Origin: Bacillota bacterium
Lineage (GTDB): Bacteria > Bacillota > Clostridia > Christensenellales > SZUA-584
Direction: 5' to 3'
DNA: 31,607 nucleotides
Assembly: GCA_023397655.1 (NCBI GenBank)
Contig: JAEWTW010000001.1
Location: 1-31,607, forward strand
This document shows positions 6,555 to 13,140 of this stretch, piece after piece. Position 1 is the first letter of the stretch. The number at the start of each line of letters is the position of its first letter. Both the position numbers and the translations under genes were made by a program. The notes under the pieces were generated by a model. That model worked only from the letters and a program-made list of their open reading frames with translations. It made no database searches and had not been told where the DNA came from.

Positions 6555-6816
6555 ACCACTTTCTGAAATTCACACCACAATTCTTTTCTAACCACAAGGT
6601 TGTCCAAAACTTCAAAATACCAAACTTGCCTTGTCATCCCAGTGTGAATACAGCTTGCAGTTTTCCCGCAGTATCAGATATTTCAGTTTCTCTTTTACCG
6701 CGGATGACATACAGTAGCCATTACGGTAACTTAATCCCTTGCACTTATTCGATGCTGCTTCCTGTCATTCCTGCACGATGGCTGCAAGCAGTCACACTCC
6801 CCGTATTTTCGAAACG
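6555..6816. other. Non-coding stretch, nothing recognised
   Basis: Lies between the tocopherol-cyclase-like gene and the rpsR terminator. Short open stretches exist on both strands, but none has a ribosome site with recognisable protein sequence. On the minus strand about 30 codons starting MSSAVKEKLKYLILREN look gene-like and may be a remnant. Confidence 0.4.
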
Positions 6817-6845
6817 CAAAAAAGAGCGGCTCATCACCGCTCTCT
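6817..6845 (-). terminator. Terminator of the rpsF-ssb-rpsR operon
   Basis: Read on the minus strand, AGAGCGG and CCGCTCT pair around a seven-base loop and are followed by six T residues, just after the rpsR stop. Confidence 0.9.
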
Positions 6846-6856
6846 TGTTATGTCTT

Positions 6857-7111
6857 CTAGTCCTGCGAATACGGCAGCAGAGCCATCATACGGGCACGCT
6901 TGATCGCCATCGCGAGGTGGCGCTGATGCTTCGCGCACACGCCTGACGTCCGCCGCGGCTGTATTTTGCCGCGCTCCGTCAGGAAACGCTTTAGCTTCAT
7001 CGTGTCTTTGTAATCGATGCTCTTCGATTTATCCGCACAAAAAGCGCAAATCTTACGACGCGGTTTGCCGCGGCGCATTTTTCTTTGCTGCCTATCGTCG
7101 TTGTTCATCAT
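6857..7111 (-). CDS. rpsR: 30S ribosomal protein S18
   Basis: 84 residues. KICAFCADKSKSIDYKDTMK, FLTERGKIQPRRTSGVCAKH and HLAMAIKRARMMALLPY are the S18 signature. GGAGGAAGG precedes the first of two adjacent ATG codons. S18 binds S6 in the platform of the small subunit. The gene is the last of the conserved rpsF-ssb-rpsR operon and is followed by a terminator. Confidence 0.98.
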   Translation of the reverse strand: MMNNDDRQQRKMRRGKPRRKICAFCADKSKSIDYKDTMKLKRFLTERGKIQPRRTSGVCAKHQRHLAMAIKRARMMALLPYSQD

Positions 7112-7132
7112 AAGCCTTCCTCCATTCTAAAG

Positions 7133-7567
7133 TCAAAACGGCATCTGTTCATCGTCCAGAGGCTCAAAATCATCCGGCTCGTCCCCAAAAAGGCCGGCAT
7201 CGTCCGGCGGCGGCGGCACGTCATGCATGCGCGACCCGCCCGGTGCGCCTGAACCCTCACCCTTGGGAGACAGGAATTCCACATCGTCGGCAACCACTTC
7301 GGTGACATAGCGTCTCTCACCGTTTTGTGCGTCGTAGCTTCTCACCTGGATCCGCCCAGACACACCCACCTTGCGGCCTTTCGCCAAAAACTTACCGCAG
7401 TTCTCCGCCAGCGCCCGCCATGTTACGATGGGGATATAGTCAACTTCCTTCTTCTCACCGAAGCCTCTGTTGACCGCCACCGTGAAGCTGCACACGGATA
7501 CGCCCTGCGGCGTTGTTCTCAGTTCCGGGTCCTTCGTTAAATTCCCAATGATAATGGCCTTGTTCAT
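7133..7567 (-). CDS. ssb: Single-stranded DNA-binding protein
   Basis: 144 residues. The OB-fold spans about residues 1-105: MNKAIIIGNLTKDPELRTTP, FTVAVNR, WRALAENCGKFLAKGRKVGVSGR, and RRYVTEVVADDVEFL. A disordered Gly/Pro/Asp-rich tail ends in DDEQMPF, the acidic tip that recruits SSB-interacting repair and replication proteins. It lies between rpsF and rpsR, with short gaps to each, as in most Firmicutes. Confidence 0.97.
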   Translation of the reverse strand: MNKAIIIGNLTKDPELRTTPQGVSVCSFTVAVNRGFGEKKEVDYIPIVTWRALAENCGKFLAKGRKVGVSGRIQVRSYDAQNGERRYVTEVVADDVEFLSPKGEGSGAPGGSRMHDVPPPPDDAGLFGDEPDDFEPLDDEQMPF

Positions 7568-7583
7568 AATTTACAACCTGCCT

Positions 7584-7865
7584 TTACAGTCTGATCACAT
7601 TAAATCTTATAACACTGTCGCTGATCTTGTAATTACGCTCAAGCTCTAAAGGAAACTCTGACGGCGCTTCAAACGTCATCAGTACGTAGTAACCTTCCTT
7701 GATGTAGTTGATCTCATAGGCCAGCTTCCTCTGACCCCATTCGTCAACCTTCTCAAGCTTGCCGCCATTTTCCGTAACAAGATTCGAGAACTTTTCAACA
7801 AGTGCTTTTCTCGCTTCTTCTTCAATGTCCGGCTTCAAGATGTACATGCTTTCGTATTGATTCAT
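7584..7865 (-). CDS. rpsF: 30S ribosomal protein S6
   Basis: 93 residues with YESMYILKPDIEEEARKAL, VDEWGQRKLAYEINYIKEGYYVLMTFEA and a C-terminal YKISDSVIRFNVIRL strand, the S6 pattern. GGGAGGT precedes the ATG. First gene of the operon. S6 and S18 form a complex in the 30S platform, and in many bacteria that complex represses this operon through the mRNA leader. Confidence 0.98.
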   Translation of the reverse strand: MNQYESMYILKPDIEEEARKALVEKFSNLVTENGGKLEKVDEWGQRKLAYEINYIKEGYYVLMTFEAPSEFPLELERNYKISDSVIRFNVIRL

Positions 7866-7886
7866 ACTTTACCTCCCTTATGGACT

Positions 7887-7931
7887 CTCCGCCGCAAAGC
7901 AGCGGATGTGGCCCTGCGTCAAAATGCGCAG
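7887..7931 (-). promoter_or_regulatory. Candidate S6:S18-binding leader of rpsF
   Basis: The transcript between the promoter and rpsF is about 85 bases. It holds a hairpin CTGCG/CGCAG and then CCGC-TGCTTT-GCGG followed by CGG. The CCG- and GCGG-containing hairpin shortly before the start resembles the S6:S18 mRNA motif known from other phyla. I see the hairpins directly; the regulatory role is inferred. Confidence 0.4.
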
Positions 7932-7956
7932 AACAAGAAAGACGCTACATCGTAAG

Positions 7957-7986
7957 ATTATACCACCGACATATGTTTATTGACAA
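7957..7986 (-). promoter_or_regulatory. Promoter of rpsF-ssb-rpsR
   Basis: On the minus strand TTGTCA (plus 7981-7986) is separated by 18 bases from TATAAT (plus 7957-7962). A strong housekeeping promoter. Confidence 0.8.
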
Positions 7987-8158
7987 CTCCAAATTTCGCG
8001 GCAGTTAACGGAAATTATACATCTACCATTAATGTCTTTTTACATCGGCGCATCATTTGCGTTGTATCTCGGTTATGCGCACGTACTGTAAAAACGAAAA
8101 ATACAAAGCATATGATCAAAAAATCGCAAAATTTAACTAAACCGCCCGGCAAGCCGCA

Positions 8159-8167
8159 TGATATAAT
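8159..8167 (+). promoter_or_regulatory. Extended -10 promoter of the DUF1638 operon
   Basis: TGATATAAT fits the extended -10 consensus exactly; there is no good -35 at the usual distance. The first gene starts 31 bases later after a CGAGGTG ribosome site. Confidence 0.55.
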
Positions 8168-8197
8168 CATACAGCAACCATAAACCGAGGTGTTTCC

Positions 8198-8953
8198 ATG
8201 AGATACAAAGTTCTCGCATGCAAGGCGCTCTTCCGCGAACTCAGCCTGCTCGCCTCTCAGACACAGACGATTCTCGACATCACCTATATGCGTCAGGGCC
8301 TGCATGATACGCCGGACCTGCTGCGCCGCGCACTGCAGGAGGAGATCGACAAGGTTGACTCGGATACCGACCTGCATACCAACGAGCAGAAACGCAGCCG
8401 CTCGTTCGACGCCATTCTGCTGGGTTACGGCCTGTGCTCCAACGGAGTCGCTGGGCTGTCGTCCAAAAAGCATACCCTCGTTGTGCCGCGCTGCGACGAC
8501 TGCATCGGCCTGTTCCTCGGTTCTTACAGAAAGTACCGGGAATACTTTGACAAGCATCCGGGTACCTACTGGTACAACGCGTCGTGGATCGAGAACGCCT
8601 ACACGCCGTCCGAACTCAGCCGAAAGCTCAAACTGGCAGAATACACCGAGCTGTACGGCGAAGACAACGCGGAATATCTGGTGGATGTGGAAACAACCAC
8701 GAAGAACTACAACAACGCCGCCTACGTCTATTGGGAAGAGCTGCCCTTCCCCGCCTGCGAGCAATACACGCGGGACGCCGCCACTTACTTCGGCTGGAAC
8801 TTCGACAAGGTACAGGGCGGCAGCGGGTGGCTGCGCGATTTTGTGGAGGGCCGCCACGACAGCCGCTTTGCCGTGGCTCGACCGGGCGAAGCGCTGGCCG
8901 CCGACTATTCGGGGCATATCATCACATCACATCCCAGGGAGGAAAAGAAATGA
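8198..8953 (+). CDS. DUF1638 family protein
   Basis: 251 residues. After an N-terminal segment (MRYKVLACKALFREL) come FDAILLGYGLCSNGVAGL, VVPRCDDCIGLFLGS, YREYFDKHPGTYWYNASWIE, and a C-terminal AYVYWEELPFPACEQYT region. This is the DUF1638 pattern. The Cys of GYGLCSNG and the CDDC pair are candidate metal or thiol ligands. From memory, DUF1638 genes in methanogens and acetogens sit next to corrinoid-dependent methyltransferase genes, but the biochemical role is not settled. Here it overlaps the next gene, a RACo-type ATPase, by the four bases ATGA. That indicates translational coupling and a shared task, probably corrinoid handling. Confidence 0.85.
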   Translation: MRYKVLACKALFRELSLLASQTQTILDITYMRQGLHDTPDLLRRALQEEIDKVDSDTDLHTNEQKRSRSFDAILLGYGLCSNGVAGLSSKKHTLVVPRCDDCIGLFLGSYRKYREYFDKHPGTYWYNASWIENAYTPSELSRKLKLAEYTELYGEDNAEYLVDVETTTKNYNNAAYVYWEELPFPACEQYTRDAATYFGWNFDKVQGGSGWLRDFVEGRHDSRFAVARPGEALAADYSGHIITSHPREEKK

Positions 8954-10308
8954 ACGAACATCAGGTTTGCACCGGCGCATGTCTACTGGGTAAATGCCCT
9001 TTCCCCTCATGCATCAAATACAAGCAGGGCGGCGCTCACCGCCCTCTAAAAGCCGATATGGCGATACTGACGGACGGGCGGCTGCCCAAAATACCCACGG
9101 GACGCAGCGGATATGGCATCGCCATAGATATCGGCACCACCACGCTCGCACTCTACCTTTATGACCTTACGCCCGGCGAATGCGTCGCTGTCACCAGTGC
9201 GCTCAATCCGCAGACCTCGTTCGGGCTGGACGTCATATCGCGCATCAAATACTGCCGCGACAAAACCTCCGGTACGCAGGAGCTGCAGTCAGCCGTTCGG
9301 GACGGCCTGAATGCGCAGATCGAAAAGCTGTGCGCCCGCCATAATATCACCCCCGCCGATGTCACTGAGATGTCCGTCACGGGCAACACCACGATGCTGC
9401 ATCTTCTCGCGGGGGTCAACCCGTCATCGATGGGCGAATTCCCCTTCACGGTGCCGGACTATTTCGGCCGCAGGGTCAGCGCTGAATCTCTGGGGCTCAT
9501 CACCCAAGCCGAGGTTTACCTTGAACGCTGCATGGCCGCTTTTGTCGGCGGGGATATCACGTCCGCCATACTCTCCTCCGGTATGATGAACGACGACGTC
9601 GCGCTGCTGCTGGACATCGGCACCAACGGCGAGGTGGCGCTTTATGCGCACGGAAAGCTGTTCGTTTCCTCCACCGCAGCGGGTCCTGCGTTCGAGGGCG
9701 CGGAGCTGTCTTGCGGCATGGCTGCCGTTTCCGGCGCGATCGACAGCGTATGGGTGCACGACGGCCAGATTCTGAAAAGCGTTATCGGCGGCGGCGATGT
9801 CCCTAAGGGTCTTTGCGGCTCAGGCGTCATCGATGTCCTCGCGCTCGCGCGCGTTGCAGGCGCTATGGACGAAACGGGCCATATCGAGGAGGGGCCGCAC
9901 ACCATCCAGATCGACGGCGCACCGGCGTTTTCGGTCGCCGAAGGCGTTGCGCTCACGCAAAGGGATGTGCGCCGTATCCAGACCGCCAAATCCGCTATCG
10001 CAGCAGGCGTGCTCGCGCTGGTTCACCGTGCCGGGCTTGAGGTCACGGATATCAGGCAGGTCTATCTGGCCGGCGGCTTTGGTAACACCATGAACGCGCA
10101 AAGCGCGATGGACATCGGCCTGCTGCCTTCCGAGTTCAGCGGCATTATTAAAAATATTGGAAATGCCGCGGGCGCCGGTGCAGGAATGACGCTGCTCAAG
10201 GGCGAATACATGAAGGAAAGCGCGCGTATCGCCGGGTTGGCGGAGCATGTCGAGCTGGGCGGCGACGCTTATTTCATGGATAAGTACATCGACTGCATGA
10301 TGTTCTAA
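8950..10308 (+). CDS. RACo-type ASKHA ATPase (DUF4445), without ferredoxin domain
   Basis: 452 residues from the ATG that overlaps the stop of the DUF1638 gene; GGGAGGAAAAG is the ribosome site. The core (about residues 55-445) matches the C-terminal domain of the reductive activators of corrinoid proteins: GIAIDIGTTTLALYLYD, SVTGNTTMLHLLAG, LLDIGTNGEVALY, GPAFEGAELSCGM, GLCGSGVIDVLALA and VYLAGGFGNTMNA. Such proteins use ATP to drive electron transfer to cob(II)alamin-bearing proteins. The usual N-terminal [2Fe-2S] ferredoxin domain is absent. In its place is a 50-residue stretch with Cys7, Cys11, Cys16 and Cys21 (CTGACLLGKCPFPSC), a possible Fe-S or zinc ligand set. No corrinoid protein or methyltransferase is in the window, so the client is unknown. 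Confidence 0.85.
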   Translation: MNEHQVCTGACLLGKCPFPSCIKYKQGGAHRPLKADMAILTDGRLPKIPTGRSGYGIAIDIGTTTLALYLYDLTPGECVAVTSALNPQTSFGLDVISRIKYCRDKTSGTQELQSAVRDGLNAQIEKLCARHNITPADVTEMSVTGNTTMLHLLAGVNPSSMGEFPFTVPDYFGRRVSAESLGLITQAEVYLERCMAAFVGGDITSAILSSGMMNDDVALLLDIGTNGEVALYAHGKLFVSSTAAGPAFEGAELSCGMAAVSGAIDSVWVHDGQILKSVIGGGDVPKGLCGSGVIDVLALARVAGAMDETGHIEEGPHTIQIDGAPAFSVAEGVALTQRDVRRIQTAKSAIAAGVLALVHRAGLEVTDIRQVYLAGGFGNTMNAQSAMDIGLLPSEFSGIIKNIGNAAGAGAGMTLLKGEYMKESARIAGLAEHVELGGDAYFMDKYIDCMMF

Positions 10309-10317
10309 GGAGGAACG

Positions 10318-11034
10318 ATGAATCAGAACAAGGTGTTCGGCATCATCGGCATCGCAGGTGTGGCTGTATTGCTGCTCGCCATCGTGATTGCCATAGTCGC
10401 GTTTGAGGACGGCGTTTTCTCTCCGCTCAGCGGCTTTTACAGCGAACTGGGCCTGTATACTGGCGGATATTTTTCAGCATCCTCGTCGCTGGTCTTCAAT
10501 GTCGGCATGATGCTTTTCGGTCTGGCTCTCTGCGCCAGCATGATTTTCTGGGGCATCCGGCAAAACAGCTGGAGCTTCGGCACCGTCAGCTTTTTCGGCA
10601 TACTCACCGGCGTGCTGGCCGCTTCGCTGGCTCTGTTCTCACTCAATTTCTCCCAATATCATTACACGATCACCGCGGTCTTCTCAGTCGCCGCATTCCT
10701 ATTCGGAGCTTCCTACATCGCCGCTTCGATGATCGCCGGACGCAGAAGCATTGCGCCGTTGCTGGTTGCCTTTTTCGCCGCCATCTGCAGTGCGCTGTTC
10801 GCGGGTTATGTGATCTCCGGCGGTATGACGCAGGTATTCATTGAAGATGCATCCATGGTCGGACGGCTCTCATTCATGCCCTTCGCCGTGCTGGGATGGC
10901 TCTCACTGCTGCTGCTGATGGCGTTGTTGGTGCTGCTCAGCCTGGAGCTGCTGCAGGATCGCCGGGAGACGGCGCATTACAAACCCTCGGCCCCCATGGC
11001 GCGCCGCAGCAACATGCGCGACTTCGATTTTTAA
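10318..11034 (+). CDS. DUF998-like polytopic membrane protein
   Basis: 238 residues starting nine bases after the ATPase stop, with GGAGGA as ribosome site, so it is the third gene of the operon. Hydrophobic segments suggest six or seven transmembrane helices. The loop after the first helix (SPLSGFYSELGLYTGGYF, then SLVFNVGMMLFGLALC) resembles DUF998 membrane proteins. The C-terminus is a short charged tail (RRETAHYKP, RRSNMRDFDF). Function unknown. Its place after a corrinoid-activator-like ATPase may be significant or may be simple co-transcription. Confidence 0.7.
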   Translation: MNQNKVFGIIGIAGVAVLLLAIVIAIVAFEDGVFSPLSGFYSELGLYTGGYFSASSSLVFNVGMMLFGLALCASMIFWGIRQNSWSFGTVSFFGILTGVLAASLALFSLNFSQYHYTITAVFSVAAFLFGASYIAASMIAGRRSIAPLLVAFFAAICSALFAGYVISGGMTQVFIEDASMVGRLSFMPFAVLGWLSLLLLMALLVLLSLELLQDRRETAHYKPSAPMARRSNMRDFDF

Positions 11035-11047
11035 GCCGGTCCACCTC

Positions 11048-11080
11048 AAAAGCCTTGCTCGCTCAAGGCTTTTTTTATTT
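11048..11080 (+). terminator. Terminator of the DUF1638 operon
   Basis: AAAAGCCTTG and CAAGGCTTTT form a ten-pair stem with a six-base loop and a T-rich tail. Confidence 0.9.
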
Positions 11081-11089
11081 CTCTTTGGT

Positions 11090-11118
11090 TGCGCCCAAGC
11101 CGCCGCATCGCGTATAAT
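11090..11118 (+). promoter_or_regulatory. Promoter of the radical SAM gene, candidate leaderless start
   Basis: TTGCGC (11090-11095) and TATAAT (11113-11118) are separated by 17 bases. The ATG at 11125 is only six bases after the -10 box, and the six bases between are TTCTTCC-like pyrimidines without a ribosome site. Confidence 0.6.
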
Positions 11119-11124
11119 TCTTCC

Positions 11125-12831
11125 ATGAAAACCATCACACTCTGCGCCATCAATGCCCGGTATTCGCACAGCAGCCTCGCGCTGCTTTATTTGCAGCGTG
11201 CCGCAGATGGCCTGCCCGTCAATACCGTGGAATTTAACATCAACGACGACCCTGCGAAGATCATTGAAAGCCTCGTTGTCCGTCAGCCGGATGCCGTCGG
11301 CTTTTCGTGCTATATCTGGAACATCAGCCACGTGATAAGGGTTGCTTCCGCCGTCAAAAAGCTGCTGCCCGCGTGTACGATACTGCTGGGCGGCCCCGAG
11401 GTGTCGTTCGACGCCCCGGATCTGATGCGTGCGCACAGCTTCATCGACATCATCATCCGAGGCCCGGGTGAAACGCCGTTCCGCGAGTTCGCCATGGCTT
11501 TCTGCAACAACAGCAACATCGCCGCCACACCCTCCGCCTGTATCCGTGCGGGCGATGCGTTCACTGAAACGGCGGAGGCCGCCCCGCTGCCTCTTGCCGG
11601 TCTCCCCTTTGTTTACAACGATCTGTCGGCATACGCTCATAAGATCATCTACTACGAAACCAGCCGCGGCTGTCCGTTCCGCTGTGCATACTGCCTGTCC
11701 GCCGAAACGTCACTGGACTTCCTCCCCACCGAACGCGCCATTCGTGAACTGGAATACTTCATGCAGCAGGGCGTCCGGCAGGTCAAACTGGTGGACCGCA
11801 CGTTCAACCACCCCGATGCGCGCGCACGCGAAATATTCACAGCGCTTATCGCACTGTCCAGGCAATATCCCGGCAGCACCACCAACTTCCACTGCGAGAT
11901 ATCCGCCAGCCTGCTGACGGACGAAACGCTGGCCGTTCTGGCCGGTGCGCCGCCCGGCCTGCTGCAGTTCGAGGTGGGCATACAGTCCACCCACGGCGAC
12001 ACGCTCAAGGCCGTAGGCCGCAGTCACAGCACTGCAGCGCTGCTGGATAAGGCTGAACGCCTGTGTGGCATGGAAAATCTGCACGTTCATGTGGACCTGA
12101 TTGCGGGTCTGCCGCTGGAGACGGAGGCCACGTTTGCCGCTTCGTTTAACGACGCATACCGTCTGGGCGCACACCGGCTGCAGCTCGGCTTTCTGAAGCT
12201 GCTCAAAGGCTCGCCGCTGCGCGCTCAGGCCGAACATCACGGCATCGTGCACACTGACGACGCACCGTACGAGGTGCTTCACACCACCACGATGAGCTAT
12301 GCTGTACTGCGGCACCTGCACCGCATCGAATCGCTGGTGGACGCGCTGTACAACAACCGCGCCGTACAACGCACACTGCGGCTGCTCACCGCGCTGCTGC
12401 CGTCTTACGATGTGTTCAGCCGCCTCACAGCTCAGCTGGAAGCCTGCGGCTGGTTCGCGCGCCCGCAAAAAACCGCCGCGCTGTTCGAGCAGCTGCATGC
12501 GTTCGCTTCCGGCCTGCCGGGCATTGACACAGAGTTGCTGCGCGAATCGCTTGCATTCGACTGGCTGTGCCGCGAGAAAAGCGACTGCCCTGCCGGCTTT
12601 GCTCCACCTCAAGATGATGAACACAAAGCCTATTCGCGCCGGCTTTTTTCAGACCCGGCGTTTACGGAGCGTTATCCCCAATTTGCCGGCCTCACGGCCG
12701 GTCAGCTGCAGCGCCGCTGCCGCGTTTCATTCTTCCCGCGCCTCTTCGGAGCTCCGGCTTATGTGCTGTTTGATGGCAGCAAAAATCCGGACGACCATGG
12801 TCATTGGCATATAGTGGATCACAATCAATAG
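11125..12831 (+). CDS. B12-binding-domain radical SAM protein (DUF4080 type)
   Basis: 568 residues. Residues 1-150 have the fold pattern of a B12-binding domain: YSHSSLALLYLQ, then PDAVGFSCYIWN, then LLGGPEVSFD. The DxHxxG cobalamin-ligand motif is not seen, so cobalamin may not be bound base-off. The radical SAM core starts with SRGCPFRCAYC, with Cys183, Cys187 and Cys190 as the [4Fe-4S] ligands. FEVGIQSTH and VDLIAGLPLET follow as SAM and barrel motifs. The last 200 residues resemble the DUF4080 extension. Family members include methyltransferases and methylthiotransferase-like enzymes; the substrate is unknown. It has its own promoter directly after the DUF1638 operon. Confidence 0.85.
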   Translation: MKTITLCAINARYSHSSLALLYLQRAADGLPVNTVEFNINDDPAKIIESLVVRQPDAVGFSCYIWNISHVIRVASAVKKLLPACTILLGGPEVSFDAPDLMRAHSFIDIIIRGPGETPFREFAMAFCNNSNIAATPSACIRAGDAFTETAEAAPLPLAGLPFVYNDLSAYAHKIIYYETSRGCPFRCAYCLSAETSLDFLPTERAIRELEYFMQQGVRQVKLVDRTFNHPDARAREIFTALIALSRQYPGSTTNFHCEISASLLTDETLAVLAGAPPGLLQFEVGIQSTHGDTLKAVGRSHSTAALLDKAERLCGMENLHVHVDLIAGLPLETEATFAASFNDAYRLGAHRLQLGFLKLLKGSPLRAQAEHHGIVHTDDAPYEVLHTTTMSYAVLRHLHRIESLVDALYNNRAVQRTLRLLTALLPSYDVFSRLTAQLEACGWFARPQKTAALFEQLHAFASGLPGIDTELLRESLAFDWLCREKSDCPAGFAPPQDDEHKAYSRRLFSDPAFTERYPQFAGLTAGQLQRRCRVSFFPRLFGAPAYVLFDGSKNPDDHGHWHIVDHNQ

Positions 12832-12840
12832 AAAAAGAAG

Positions 12841-12868
12841 AAGGGGAGACATTCACTGGTCTCCCCTT
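12841..12868. terminator. Strong hairpin after the radical SAM gene
   Basis: AAGGGGAGAC and GTCTCCCCTT form a perfect ten-pair stem with an eight-base loop. The tail is AT-rich rather than a clean T-run, so termination is likely but not certain. Confidence 0.65.
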
Positions 12869-13036
12869 AAATATATATGTAAAAATGTTTGAAGCAGTTT
12901 CATTCGGCGGCACAACTCCCGCCAATAGTCCATATTCCATCCATCATTCGCACGATGTCTGCTCACGTACTCACATCAATCTGGCTTTACACGCTTATTA
13001 TATCAAATCATACTGAATAAAGGGTGTAAATAATCT

Positions 13037-13065
13037 GTGAATTTCAGCATGTTCGTCCATACAAA
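13037..13065 (+). promoter_or_regulatory. Candidate sigma-E-type sporulation promoter
   Basis: GTGAATTT (13037-13044) and CATACAAA (13058-13065) are separated by 13 bases. The downstream element is close to the mother-cell sigma-E -10 consensus CATACAnT. The gene behind it is SipL-like, and sipL is sigma-E dependent in Clostridioides difficile. Sequence match is moderate. Confidence 0.35.
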
Positions 13066-13140
13066 CCCGTCATAATTTCCCCGCCCCGCCTATATATTTA
13101 TTAGAGAGAACGCTTATCCAGATAAAGAGAGGATGTCAAT

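Noticed and set aside
6539..6946. A 135-codon plus-strand open frame
   Set aside because: It runs antisense into rpsR and across its terminator, with no ribosome site or family resemblance.
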